Of a stretch of DNA of 64,000 nt, positions 22,581 through 33,798 are shown piece after piece (position 1 is the stretch's first letter; every line of letters begins with the position of its first letter). The notes below the pieces were generated by a model. That model saw nothing but the letters and a program-made list of their open reading frames with translations. It made no database searches and was not told the origin of the DNA. The DNA is taken from contig JAOANR010000015.1 in assembly GCA_030278955.1 (NCBI GenBank), positions 36,674,487 through 36,738,486 of the forward strand, written 5' to 3'. Origin of the DNA: Hygrophila difformis (taxonomy: Eukaryota; Streptophyta; Magnoliopsida; Lamiales; Acanthaceae). Made by a program: the position numbers and the translations under genes.

Positions 22581-22845
22581 CTTCCTCTATTTTTTAAAGA
22601 TTGCTACAGATCCACCCAACATGCACGCAGTCCAATGCACATTTTATACCATTAATAACTTAAATTCAGTACAAGTAAAAATTGTAAAAGTTCGATATTT
22701 AAAAACTATAAGACGAGACGAATCTAACAAGATCTCACTTGGCTATATTTTAACTTATATAACCATAATAAAACTTTAAATCAAAGTGTGTAAGTGAACA
22801 GTAGCATTTGTCAAACCGTAACTAACAAAAAAAGCGGAGGAAGTA
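22581..22845. mobile_element. Stowaway-like MITE, 265 bp
   Basis: The ends are CTTCCTCTATTTTTT and (inverted) CTTCCTCCGCTTTTT, flanked by TA (22579-22580, 22846-22847). The interior matches the element at 54838-55096 in the opposite orientation. It begins 13 bp from the Copia 5' LTR end, so the Copia element inserted right beside it. Confidence 0.8.
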
Positions 22846-22847
22846 TA

Positions 22848-23288
22848 TTGTAATAAATCTGCATTACATTTTTCTTTTCCCACACTAGATTCGTATATGG
22901 ACAAAAGAATTAATTAACCTTTTTCACTAATACTCTGCAGTAACTAAAAATCACTTGCAGCGAATTAGTATGATATAGTTTACATTTCAGCGGCCAAATG
23001 TAATACATTTCAACGACTTTTGTTGTGTCTTCCAGTGACCTCATTCGCCTCGGACATGTGACGTTAAAATGGTGGCTTTAGCTTATAACTTCATAATAGA
23101 AAATTAGTTTTAAGAAAAATTAATCAGAAGTTCCATTAATTACTTTTGAAATTTTAGTACGTTTGTGATTTTCCTTTCTAATTTATTAATAAGTTTTTTA
23201 GTATGACTTCTGAGTAAACTACTTCTCTTTGCCTGCCATTAGCTTTTATAGGGGCAATGTAATAGCATTTATGGACTTCTTTTCCAGT
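22848..23288. other. Non-coding stretch
   Basis: No gene. Around 22950-23045 a few copies of a tttcagcg-type motif occur. They foreshadow the array at 25015-25375 and suggest that a CACTA-like element once spanned this region and was later split by the MULE. Confidence 0.35.
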
Positions 23289-23298
23289 CGTAATTGAG

Positions 23299-24880
23299 GG
23301 AAAAAAAACCCAAATGGTCCAGTAATTTTAACCTATTTCTTGAACAGTCCCATAAAATTTTCATTAACTAAATTCATCCAATAATTACGCTAATTTTCGC
23401 CAAAATGATCCCAAGCCCTCTTAATCAAGTTTTAGGCTGACTTGGCATGAGAATTATGTGGGTAATCAAAATTTGACCGGTCTTAATGCTTAGCTGGCGT
23501 TCTTGGTGGAGCCAAAGGGTTTTGTTTCCATTTTGGAAAATACCCAATTCCAACTCTCAGACCCGACGCTCCATTCTCCATTTTCACCTACCGCCATTTT
23601 CATTGTCGTAAACCTGGGTGAATTCACCATCGTCATCATCGCACCATCAAAACTACCCAACGAAAATAACATCGGATTGCTCTCCCAATCATTCACACCG
23701 CTCCGGACGGTCATGTCGCAGTGCGTCGTCACGTTCTCATGAAGGCGATCGCGCTCCTACTCAAATTATTTGACAAGAGATCGCCGGAAGTATCTGCCCA
23801 ATTGTCATGGTTCTGTTTCCCCAAAATCTCAGGCCTGGCAGTTCGCTCATTCGGGCCGGTTTGTTTGCCCTAATTTTCAGCTTCAAAATTGCTTCTCTGC
23901 GGTAGTGAAAAACTTTTCCACACCAACGCCATCGCCAGAGAATGTTGCATACGGAGCTTCGGGAGAAAACTTCCGTCAGAGAGTTCAGAACGGTGTTGCG
24001 GCAGAAGTCCGGCAACTTCGAAATCATCTTCACTCCTGTCGCCATCTCCTCGAAGGTATTGAAAAAAATCCAAAGCGAGGTTCCATCAACGACAATGACG
24101 GCGTGATTCACAGCGCATCTCCCCCTCCGTCCATCTGTTTCGCATTCTTTCACTGCACAATAATAGAGTAAAATATGGAATCTCTGCACCTAATTTTCTT
24201 TATAAATAATTCGAGCTACTTCGTGCCTCGGTTGAACTTTGCTTTCTTCGCTATTGCTTCTGTAGATTAAAAGTAGGAATCTCTGCACCTTTCTTTCTCT
24301 TTCCATATGTTGATTGTCATGGCGTCTGATATTCCCCCACCGATAATTGTTTAGTCAAATGTTAAAACCCTAAATTGAAATTCTACCATGGCTTCCGGCT
24401 GGAATCCTTGGGCTGGAAATGGAAATTTGGGGGTGAAGAAGACGACAACGTGCCTGGGCGGATTGGTCCCACATTGTCGGATAGAGTTGGGGAGACGTTC
24501 GGCCGGACTAAAGAGGTGGCTTCCGTCGGTTACGAGAAGACCAAATAGCAGCGAAGAAAGTGAACGACAGTGCATCTTGGAAGGGATAGAAAAATGGGGA
24601 ATTGAGAAATACTGAATTATGTGTTGGAATTGGGTGTTTTCTAAAATGGGTAATAAATGCCACTATGACTCTAACAACAATGCCAAGTAAGAGTAAGACT
24701 AGTCAAATTCAGATTACCTGCATAATCATCATGTCACGTCAGCTTAAAACTTGATTAATTGCGGCTGGGATCATTTTGGCAAGAATTAGTGTAGTTATTG
24801 GACGGATTTAGTTAATGAGAATTTTATGGGACCTTTTGAGAAATATGGCAAAATTATAGGATTATTTGGGTTATTTTTCC
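23299..24880. mobile_element. Mutator-like element (Pack-MULE type), 1582 bp
   Basis: The long terminal inverted repeats start GGAAAAAAAACCCAAATGG at the left and, inverted, GGAAAAATAACCCAAATAA at the right. They stay recognisable over roughly 200-260 bp on each side. The element is flanked by an exact 10-bp duplication CGTAATTGAG (23289-23298, 24881-24890), in the range expected for MULEs. No MURA transposase is present. The interior (about 23560-24615) is richer in GC than its surroundings and looks like captured host gene sequence. Confidence 0.85.
24388..24615 (+). pseudogene. Captured host gene fragment inside the MULE
   Basis: The frame begins MASGWNPWAGNGNLGVKKTT and continues CLGGLVPHC. 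A frame change near 24475 then allows GRTKEVASVGYEKTK in another frame, followed by a stop. The two readings together look like the start of a small basic plant protein, broken by at least one frameshift and one stop. I do not recognise the family with certainty. Upstream (23650-24170) other GC-rich frames are open on both strands, but none can be preferred. It probably arose by capture of genomic DNA by the MULE. Confidence 0.45.
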
Positions 24881-25014
24881 CGTAATTGAGATTCTCTGGT
24901 TACGCATTTATTTTTATTATCTGCTGTGAGCCAACTGACAACCATAATTTCTTGTTTGGTGCCCCGACGCTTCAGTAGAATGTTTTGTTTATATTCTCAG
25001 TGACAAACTATATG

Positions 25015-25375
25015 GATTTCAGCGAAGCAGTAATGTATATTTCAGCGATTTGTGACATGCATTTCAACGATTTGTTATAATACTTTCAGCGATGTACTAT
25101 GTGTATTTCAACAACGTAGTATAATATATTTCAGTGATTTGTGATGTGCATTTCAGTGAAGTATAATAGTACTTTTTAACAATGCCCTGTGTGCATTTCA
25201 GAGACATGATAATGTATATTTTAGTGACTTGATAATGTTCATTTCAGCGACCCACTAAGGCATGTCGTTGAAATGTACTAATGTATGTCGTTGAAATTCA
25301 CTAAGGTTTGTCGCTGAAATGTATTGTGTATTGCTGAAATACACTGATCTTGGTCACTGAAATAAATAATATTTG
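25015..25375. repeat. Degenerate inverted array of atttcagcga / tcgctgaaat motifs
   Basis: About nine imperfect copies of atttcagcga-type units (spaced roughly 25-35 bp) are followed from about 25255 by about six copies of the reverse complement (gtcgttgaaat, gtcgctgaaat). Short motifs in both orientations are a feature of CACTA subterminal regions, but no CACTA ends were found here. Confidence 0.6.
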
Positions 25376-25879
25376 TTGCTAAACTAGCTCATATATTGTG
25401 CATAGCATCCTATATTTCCACATAATGCTTGTTCTGAAACTAAATTTGTCCTAGTGGGTCAGAAGTGAGCCATACAGTTTATTTTTTATTTAATATGTTC
25501 AACTCAAGTGCATTTCAACTCAAATGGTTCAAATTTGTCGTCGACGATGTGCCCAAGAACAAAGGTTCCACATTCAACAAAATTACGAAAATAACTCTTT
25601 AATATATCTCAACCGTCTAATTTAAAAGATGATCAACGGGTCATAGAAAATGACAGTACGTACTGCGGTTGTGGTCTCCGCACCCTAATTGCACGTATCC
25701 CCAAACTTGTAATCGACATGGCAGGATTAGCAAGTTTCCTACAAGGGCTTGAATAGGGTGGAGAATGTGTAATTTCAGCATTTTGAAGAAATTGGAAATG
25801 TGAGTGAGAGGATACCCGTTGGGTTCACAATGCAAGGAGAGGAGGATAAGAAGGGCAATGTCGGTTCGTTGCCTCTTGA
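25376..25879. other. Non-coding stretch
   Basis: No gene or element recognised. Confidence 0.4.
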
Positions 25880-26190
25880 AGTTTCATTGGCAATTTGATT
25901 TGATCTCTGGTTGATGGAAAACATTTTATTTGTGGATTCCTAGTTTAAGAATTTCCAAAAAATATTGTTTCTTGAATTTTCAATTGAAGCATGATGACGT
26001 TACAGATGTTGGATTTGGTAATATTGAAGCGTCAATATTAAAATGAAGCAGTATGGAGTATTGGAGGAGTCTTGAATTATAATGATGACTGTTCCTAATC
26101 CTGCTATTAAATTTGATCCATTTTCGAACATTTTTTGTATGGGTACAGATAGGGAAATCCATCTTGATTAGTTTTGGATTCCATTTTGCA
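25880..26190 (+). pseudogene. Heavily decayed F-box relic
   Basis: Two short stretches match the F-box gene. One is ggttgatggaaaacatttta...gtttaagaatttccaaaaaa (25909-25965; compare 5588-5640). The other is ggagtcttgaattataatga...gttcctaatcctg (26064-26103; compare 6108-6140) and onward to a tcttgattagttttg match at about 26162. Most of the gene is deleted and no frame is open. Confidence 0.7.
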
Positions 26191-26249
26191 ATTTTATGCA
26201 ATATTTATATCACATGAGGGTTAACCAACATGAGGGTTAACCACCAAAT

Positions 26250-26482
26250 GATGCCAACCCTCGAGTAATAGCCTAGCAATCTATAACATGAGTCTTAACC
26301 GTGACATTAGCAGGCTTAATTTCATTGATGATTTCATCAAAGTCAAAAGACATGATATATTTTCCATATTCGCTGGTTGATCTACATTTTGAGTTGTAGA
26401 AACGATTTGTTCTACATGTTTTATTCATCAAAGATGACAGGTCGAGAAATACCAGACAATTCTCAAGGCAATATAATGCCAA
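26250..26482 (-). pseudogene. Relic of the unidentified convergent gene
   Basis: The minus-strand frame contains IMSFDFDEIINEIK and VKTHVIDC. It matches the fragment split by hAT at 6750-7947 and has the same tail-to-tail position relative to an F-box relic. It lacks the hAT and so shows the pre-insertion site. The family is not recognised. Confidence 0.45.
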
Positions 26483-27410
26483 GACAGGTAGAAGAAAGAT
26501 GACAGAAGTCTACAAAAATATGGAGTTGGGACAAAAAAATAATACTAGCATATAAATTCATTCATGCTCATGCTCATATTTAATTGAAATAATGAAATCA
26601 TCAAATCTAATTTTATCCGTTAAGTCCATTAGTTACTCTTGAACCTTAAGGAGACTTAACAAATCCACTAAAAGGAAAAAAAAAAAAAAGAAAGGAAAAA
26701 AAATCTAATTCTAACATGTTCCTTTGATTCAAATTGTTGAATTTATTTGAATTTTAAAGTTTTTTTTTTTTTTTTTTTTTTTTTTTGGAAAATGCTCTCT
26801 TCACCATCTAATAGTACTCCCCTCCCATTTGTAGGAGTATTTCTCTCTTGCGTCTTAGCTTATTGCATTTCTCACCAATCTTTTGATTTTTTTCCTTTTA
26901 AGGCGATAAAATCCTGTAGTGGTGAAGTTTTAGGCGACAGTATTCGTCTTCTTTTTCGTTGCATTACCACAAATTTCTTATAGTATAAGGTGACAATCAC
27001 GGTGAAAGAATTTAATTCTGTTGCCTCATCCTTTCCCTGCTGCATTGGAACGATATCTTGGTTATATTTGTGATATAAACATCTCAACTATAATTTACGA
27101 AATATTAAATACTCCTTTCATCTCATTATTTATGTCTCACTTATTTGTTTTAGTCTTTCCCAATATTTATATCCCACTCCTAATTCTAGCACATATTACA
27201 TATCATAGATGTGAGACTGGGATAAGACAAATAATATGTAATGGGAATGCCGATCTTAACAGTCGCTACATATAAACATGACCACTTTTATTTTAAAATC
27301 TAAATTTTGGCGCGCCATCAATCTTCTACACCATATATCTTCCTCAATTGTCCATTACAAATATCCTCTCTTGTCCTTATGTCGAACAAGAGAGGTGCAC
27401 TATGTCAACG
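26483..27410. other. Non-coding stretch with poly-T tract
   Basis: Contains a T-run of about 27 nt at 26760-26786. Between about 26900 and 26985 a few CACTA-MITE-like motifs occur (ggcgataaaat, tttcttatagta). There is no supportable gene. Confidence 0.45.
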
Positions 27411-27582
27411 CACTATTAGAAAAATTCCAGAATCTATCGTTAAAATTGTGGTAAGTAACGAATTTCGGTCGCTAAAATTGTAGTCGCTAACGAATTTTGA
27501 TCACAAATTCGATCGCTAACCTCTTTAATGATAGAATTTTACCAATTTTTTTTTCATTTTCTAAAATAGAAAATTCTTGTAG
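27411..27582. mobile_element. Decayed CACTA-type MITE
   Basis: The ends CACTATTAGAAAAATTCC and (inverted) CCCTACAAGAATTTTCT are imperfect CACTA termini. The interior repeats gtcgctaa/ttagcgac-type motifs in both orientations, like the better preserved element at 3796-3976. Confidence 0.45.
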
Positions 27583-27974
27583 GGACGGTATCATGAAACG
27601 ATCGTTAAATTTTGAGATGGATAGGCAGATAACCTTGTTGAGAGGGCTAATATATGCCAGTGAACTCTTACTAATAGCTTGAGTTTCTAATAGAGTTAGT
27701 TCACTAACAAATCAGTCCAATCGTAAAGGAATGAACTCTTATCCGTCCAAGTTTATTAGGGATATAAAGACTTGTAACGAGAGGGTACATGTGTTATAAA
27801 ACTCCCCTTGATGTTTTTTTTTTTTTTTTTTTTTTTTTGTTTTTGTTTTTTTTGTTTTCCAAGATGCATTGTGATGATTATATTTTAAGTCTGTGTATTT
27901 TGGACTTAGTATGTTTTAGTACATAGTACAGTTCTTGATCCTTGCAAAGTTTTGTCAGAATAAGGCAGAGATGT
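27583..27974. other. Non-coding stretch with poly-T tract
   Basis: A T-run lies at about 27816-27838. No gene seen. Confidence 0.4.
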
Positions 27975-28520
27975 GATCGAAGAATTTGGTCAATGTGGTG
28001 CTTGTGTAGTTGTGGTAGTGAGAACATGAAATGGAGTTTGACAGACTGTTTTGACTGAATTCCTGGACCATGAATTGAGATTTTCAATTCCAGTCTGTTA
28101 TGATCCGTTGAGACAGTGAGGGCCATACCATATTGCAATGCCGTGTCCTTTCCTGTCCTGTCTTTGTAATCTGATCAATACTTGCATTTATTAGTCCTAT
28201 CAATTGTGTCCGGCCTACACTTCTTGTTTTGGGTTCCCACTTCCCATGCACTTAAAAGTTTTCCCATTTTAAATCCTATACACTCTAATAATAACAAATA
28301 CTCTACAATAAACCAAATTATCACATGACCTATCAATACCAATGCTTGCGAGATTTTAACCAATATTTTGAATTTGAGCACTTATAATTGCAAAAACTGA
28401 AAAAGGCAGTGGACCATAATTAATCATAATCTACTGTAATGAGATAGTAATGTTTCTTGATCATATATCGACGTTGAAAACCACACCAGGGACCTATATA
28501 TTGAATTATGCGTGGAGTTA

Positions 28521-28745
28521 GGGATGACAATGGGTTTGAGTCAAACACGAGGATTAACTTGGATTTGCGACTTGGATCTATTTTTTTTTTTTGGTTGGAC
28601 GGAACCGACCCATAACCATTTATGTTTCCATCCATGAGGATAACAAATGGGTCCGGGTCGGGGTTGTGATCAAACCAGACTCAAACATCAGATGAATCTT
28701 GGCCTTATTGCAGGAACCGACCCAAACCCGATATAATGTCATCCC
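28521..28745. mobile_element. MITE with GGGATGACA ends (copy A)
   Basis: A 225-bp element with GGGATGACA at the left and TGTCATCCC at the right, and an interior rich in gacccaaaccc/gggtttgag-type motifs. It is present in both copies of block 2 (also 51322-51545), so it predates the duplication. Its superfamily is uncertain. Confidence 0.55.
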
Positions 28746-28885
28746 AAGGTGGAGTAACATTTCACTTATGAAACTGAGGTGATTCCCCAAATAGTGCATA
28801 AAATGTAGTGATAGAAAGTTTATTTGTTCAAAATTAATTGATACGGTCCAAACATGAAATTCATTTCGTCCGTAATTGGCTTCTT

Positions 28886-29086
28886 AATTGCTTCTAGATT
28901 AGTTATTTATTTATTTATTTTTTTGGTTTAATAGCCTAGCTAGGAAAGGAGTGGCGGGTCCTATGTCACACAATTACAAAGGAACAAATGGAAGGAATAG
29001 AAGACCGGGTGGGAATCAAACCCTTAACCTAAAGGTTGAGAGTCACGAAACTTGGGTCAAGTCCAATCCCTAATTGCTTTTAGATT
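28886..29086 (-). mobile_element. tRNA-derived SINE, absent from copy B
   Basis: The body is 28901-29071: T-rich left end, inverted B box gaatcaaaccc and inverted A-box region at the right. Target duplications are aattgcttctagatt (28886-28900) and aattgcttttagatt (29072-29086). The paralogous site at 51997-52012 has a single uninterrupted copy. Confidence 0.85.
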
Positions 29087-29160
29087 TTTTCTTCTTTTGC
29101 TAAACATCCTATACTGGCTAGAAAAGAAGTGGGAGCCCATGCCACACAATTGCTTCTAGG
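29087..29160 (-). mobile_element. Truncated SINE, second insertion at the same site
   Basis: Only the 3' part (gctaaacatcctatactggc to gggagcccatgccacac) is present, followed by a third copy of the target (aattgcttctagg, 29148-29160). Two SINEs thus used the same target in succession. Confidence 0.7.
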
Positions 29161-30374
29161 TTTGATGTTGAGTGTTGGACATTTCACATTTTATTATCTT
29201 TTACACTCCGAATAATTTCATGAAAAAAAATGTCCACAAGGCGAAAAATATGGGTAAATAGATTATCATTAATAATTTTCACATACAATGGGGAAATAGG
29301 AAACTATTGCAGCACTGAAAGAACTTTAACCATTGACCATATTCCATTTACATATTTCGTATTGTTGTATATTAAAATTTAGTTTGCACTTTGCATGCAT
29401 GCGCACCATAATTTTATAGAAGGAATTAAGGATATATATTAATCTAATAAAATTAAATGCTATATATGTCCCTTTCATATATTTTACAATCATATACAAA
29501 CGAACGTTAAAGTCCATTTGGTTTGTGGAAATTGGAGAGAATTGGGAGGATTTTGAATTTTTATATTCTTCATAATCATATTTGGTAAAAATTAGAAAAA
29601 AGAATTTAAAAGGCTTTTGATATTTTGAAATCTTGCAAATATAGGATTTCAAAATTTTTAACTCTCATATTTCAAAATCCTAATTACATGCATGGGATTT
29701 CAAAGTCCAATAATGAATGAAAAAGCATAATAATAATAATACATAAAATATAAATAAAAATTAAATAAAATGAAATTTGAACTGTACAATAGATAAATAG
29801 AATTAAAATTAAAATAATATAATATAACGAGTAAAGATTAAAAAATTATATAATTAAATTAAACGATATCATTTGTATAATTAAGATATTACAAATATGA
29901 TTTTGCATATTTCTAAATTTGAAATAATCCAAACAAAAAATGACCTAAACGAATTAAAAAATAAATAAGAAGTCAATGCCAAATATAATTTAACTCTAAT
30001 TATTGTGAAAATTAAAATGGAAAATTTTGTAAATATAAAAGTTAAACAAAAAACTTTAATTGAGTTGAAATTGATTTATTTGGTGACTTCTTTTTACGCG
30101 TAGGTTTCAAGAAGTCAACCGAAAACCACTATCCACAAATTACTAGACAAATGGTATTTATGATGTATACTATGTCACAATGTGAATTCTTACATTTAGT
30201 GGTCGAATTTTTGTTAAAATTCATGTATATATATGTATATATATTATACAAAATTACATATTAGATATGTAGTATATAATTATAAGGTTGATAGCGAATA
30301 TGTTCTCATATCCTACCATCTATTAGAGGATATGTTGACTTTCACATAACCTCTATATATATTTGATTTAATAA

Positions 30375-30640
30375 TTTTTTTTAACACAACCTAAAAAGTC
30401 AGGCGATAAGAGGAAAAAAGAAATGCAGGAACCTCACAAAACTAAAACCTCAAAATCTAATATAAGCCGTCCCTGCGGCATTCTTGTGTAACATCGATCG
30501 AACATTGACTGGCGGAAAGGCCTAAGTAATGCAGAATGCTTCCGAATTAACCACCAAATCGCACAAGCGCATCAGCGACTTGATCACCTTTCCTAGCCAC
30601 ATGCCAATTTGCAGTGCTCGAACCGTCAAATGAGATGTTA
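30375..30640 (-). mobile_element. LINE 3' end remnant (copy A)
   Basis: The minus strand encodes the end of a LINE RNase H domain (HVARKGDQVADALVRFG; compare HVLREGNRVADRLAKHG in the LINE at 8.3 kb) and a 3' tail ending in T-rich DNA at the left. It is shared with copy B (53655-53910), so it is older than the duplication. Confidence 0.75.
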
Positions 30641-31217
30641 TTTAAAAAAAGATGCACAGACATTATTATGCGAATAAAATTTAGCTAATGGTATGATATA
30701 AGTATATATTTAAGTCAAAGTGTGAGTGTAAATAGTATGTGTAGTATACCACTAAATGGTGCAAGGAAATAAAAAGAAAAAAGAAGGGAGTATTTGCTTA
30801 AAATTTTTCTTTTTTTCTTTTCTTTTCAAGTGGACAAATTGTTTGAGAGCATTTAATGTCCGAAGGGAAAACTTTTAAAATATGACTATCATTGTACGGT
30901 CAAAGAGAAATCTTGGATTGTGTTTGATTGGAAGGATTCGAAAGGAATAGATTTTAAATTTATAGGTCAAACCTTTATTATTATTATCATTGAATCAAAA
31001 GTAAATTTAAATATTTTGTTTTGAAAATTTTAATAACTTCAATTTAAATATCAAGTTCATTCATTTTAATATGATTACTAAATGAATTTAATCCGGTCAC
31101 TTTATATCACATACTTCAGTATTTAAACTATTTAGTTTTATCAAATGGAATTTCTGCCATAACTAAAAAGATAGTAATGAAAAAAATTAAAAATAATGGG
31201 AGTGGATGAGTAGTTAT

Positions 31218-31224
31218 TACAGTA
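31218..31224. other. Probable Stowaway excision footprint TA-CAG-TA
   Basis: In copy B a Stowaway-like element starting CTTCC and ending GGAAG occupies this site (54838-55096). Copy A has only CAG between the two TA dinucleotides, as expected if C from the left end and AG from the right end stayed after excision. Confidence 0.5.
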
Positions 31225-31661
31225 TAACATAACTTATAATAGTTATATAATATTTTAGTCACTTAAATAAAGTCGTACTATCGCAAATGCAAAAAATTGC
31301 TTTGGAAAATACATACCCTTTTAACTTTTAAGTCCATCAATATTCTTAAACCTGAAAATCATAAAAATTCATTTGGTTCACCATTAAAAAAAAAAGAAAA
31401 AAAAACATATATATATATATTTGCAATATATATACGAGTTTAAATCTAACCTGCGTCGTTCCAAACACATTTTGGAAACTCTAAAGTAAACAGCAATAAA
31501 ATAAAAGAAAATAAAATAAAAATTAAAGGTCAACACGTAAAAAAAGAGTGGGAGCTGCCTTTACTTAGTGGACTAAAAACTCAGCCGCAAAAAAATAACA
31601 AACACCATTTTACTTTGTGTTGCACTCCAATGCAAGAAGAATCCTTACATTTTATTTCAAA

Positions 31662-31690
31662 CTAGTAATTAACCCGTCGAGACTCGACGG
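31662..31690 (-). mobile_element. Helitron 3' terminus, minus orientation
   Basis: On the minus strand an 8-bp stem with a 1-nt loop (CCGTCGAG-T-CTCGACGG, plus-strand 31674-31690) lies 8 nt before CTAG (31662-31665) and is followed by T. In copy B of block 2 the matching site reads through an A/T step without the element. The 5' end of this Helitron was not found. Confidence 0.7.
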
Positions 31691-32600
31691 ACATAACTAT
31701 ATATTTTATATAATATATATTTATATTATATAAAGTAATAATACATTATATTTTGAGTAATGAAAAATATGCAAATATTTTATATATATATATATATTCA
31801 AAAGAGGGTGTATATGATAATATAATTAAATTATTTTAAAACTAACAAATAAATTATATTATACCGTATTCTTTAGTTTCTGTGGCTTGTACGATACAAA
31901 TCTAACAGAGCAATAAAAATAATTATTGAAATAATATTTTTATTTAATTTGAAATTTAAATTAAGATAAAATAAAATTTAAATAGAAGTATTAAGCATAA
32001 AGGAAAAATTCCCTCACAATTTGCTGAAAATCTCATTGGTAGGGGCTAGAATAACACTATCTTTAAAATGTATGAATGTGAAGTAGTGCAGTTTATATTT
32101 GTATATGTACTCTAAAAAATGACCGCTATAGGATCACCCGTAGAATTGATAAGATTATCGTCCAAAAATGTCCCATCTGATTATACATCTTCAAAATCAA
32201 TACCAGCTTTACTGTCACCTACATCAAATATCCATTTTGAAAATTTTCCGTCGTATATAAATTGCATTATAAACAACATTTCTTGTGATATCCTGAGTTA
32301 ATCATTCTTAATTGCATATTAATATTTTGAGTCACATCTTGCTTGTGACACGAAATATCGCAACATAACTGCTAAAAACTGATTTTGGAAAATAAAGTCC
32401 AACATTTTTTAAATGTTGACATTGACTTTTGTTTATAATCATAGCAAAACAAACTGCGAGTAATAACTTTTTCATCTGAAATCAATGAGAAATTTGATTA
32501 AATCAAATAGGTTCATAATCATTCTACCAATCAAGAATTTTCTAATTTAATGGTTTCCCGAAAATTAGTTTAACCTCAATTATATGGTTCAACATTTCCC
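31691..32600. other. Non-coding AT-rich stretch, partly Helitron interior
   Basis: Contains TA-rich runs near 31775-31800. The 60-codon frame at 32119-32301 has no recognisable feature. There is no supportable gene. Confidence 0.4.
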
Positions 32601-33245
32601 CCTCTGCTCTCCCTCTCTCTCTCGCCTGCGCCCCTCCCCTTTCCCCCATTTCCATCAATCCCTCAATCCATCAAAGTCTCAAGCTCGGTTCTACAAGGAG
32701 ATTTCAAAAAGGTTTGTTGGGCAAAACAGAGGCCCGGTCTAGGCACTGCTCTTCTCCTTCTTCTTCTTGTTTCTTTTCTTTTTGTCTTATTATTTTTTTT
32801 TTTTTCTGATTTGTGGTGGTTTGAGGAGGAAAGGACGGTGGTGGTGGAAATGTTGGTGTGTTGGTGGATCGGTGGTGGTGGCCAAAATGCGGGGTTGATT
32901 CGGGAGGTGGCGCGGCCTTGGTGGTGGTCGGAATGGCCGCGGTGGTGATGATGGCCGAGGTGGTGGTTGCGGATTTGGGGAAACGAAGGTGGTGGCGGAG
33001 GCGCGATGGTGGCCGGAGGTCCGGAAAGAGGCCGGAGGCGGTGGTGACAGAGGCGGCGGAGCAGGGGCTCTTTCAGCGGAGGCAGTGGCGGTGCGGTGTC
33101 GGGATGAGATTCGGGAGGTGGTGGTGGTGAAACGGTGGCCGGGAATGGAACGGGAGAAGATTTGGTGGTGGCCGGAGGTTCGCCGGCGGCGAGGACGGCG
33201 CCGGAATCCGGCAGGGGCTGTTAGGGTTAGGTTAGGGTTTCCTTT
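32601..33245 (+). other. Pyrimidine-rich then G-rich low-complexity tract
   Basis: A CT-rich leader (32600-32670) and T-rich stretch are followed by about 400 bp dominated by ggtggtgg and gtggccggagg motifs. It ends with a short telomere-like run (gttagggttaggttagggtt, near 33220-33240). The strong change of composition suggests captured or foreign sequence, perhaps part of an LTR element or a gene 5' end. The open frames are Gly/Trp/Arg-rich artefacts of the repeats. Confidence 0.4.
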
Positions 33246-33536
33246 TTGTTGGGCCTGGGCTTGGTAAGGTGGACTTAGCTTGGTTGGGCTTATTTTTATT
33301 TGTTTTGTTTGCTTAATGGACTATATCATTAATTGGCCCAATCTCCTATTAATGACTTAAATTAACTAGTTAATCCAAATTATGGACTTAATTCATTTAA
33401 TAATCCGATACCATTAGTGAAATGATTCACCACTTCGAATCTCTTAATCCGGATAATTAATCGTTAAATGGTTCACTAGATAATTTATATTCAATTGGTT
33501 AATTATTCTTATCTTAACCTTAATGATTAATTTATA

Positions 33537-33796
33537 CTCCCTCCGTCTCATGATACTTGTCCTGTTTGACTTTTTGGCACTGTTCATTGTTTAACTTTGA
33601 CTCAATTTTATAATAAGTTTATATTTGGAAAAAAATAATCGAGCTGGGTTTTGTTAGAATCGTATAATCATGTAGTTTTAGAATATATATTTTCCATAAT
33701 TTTTTGTTGTACATATTTTGAGATATTAACGGTTGAAGTAATGCATTGGATTGTGTGCAGAAATGAAACAAGACAAGTTACATGGGACAGAGGGAG
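33537..33796. mobile_element. Stowaway MITE, 260 bp
   Basis: The ends are CTCCCTCCGTCTC and GGGACAGAGGGAG, flanked by TA (33535-33536, 33797-33798). The interior resembles the element at 13265-13522. Confidence 0.88.
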
Positions 33797-33798
33797 TA

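Larger units (their letters stand above)
27975..31661 (+). repeat. Segmental duplication block 2, copy A
   Basis: Homologous to 50752-55640, with homology starting at gatgtgatcgaagaatttggtc in both. It is non-coding throughout and dominated by AT-rich sequence and small transposons. Copy-specific insertions are numerous, so each copy shows empty sites for the other's elements. Copy A stops at a Helitron end (31662). Confidence 0.9.

Noticed and set aside
23761..24189. Long overlapping frames on both strands inside the MULE
   Set aside because: Both strands are open to a similar length because of GC-rich content. No motif decides between them, so only the clearer fragment at 24388 is listed.
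25015..25375. CRISPR-like or satellite array
   Set aside because: Units are degenerate, differently spaced and occur in both orientations; the DNA is plant nuclear.
27878..28138. Minus-strand frame partly conserved with 50572-50922
   Set aside because: The two copies diverge by frameshifts and differ at both ends. Conservation is explained by the segmental duplication alone.
33220..33241. Telomere-like ttaggg/ttagggttt run
   Set aside because: Only about three imperfect units; too short for an interstitial telomere array and common as a promoter telo-box.
32858..33267. Gly/Trp/Arg-rich open frames of about 90 codons
   Set aside because: Open only because of ggtggtgg repeats; no start context, domain or homologue recognised.
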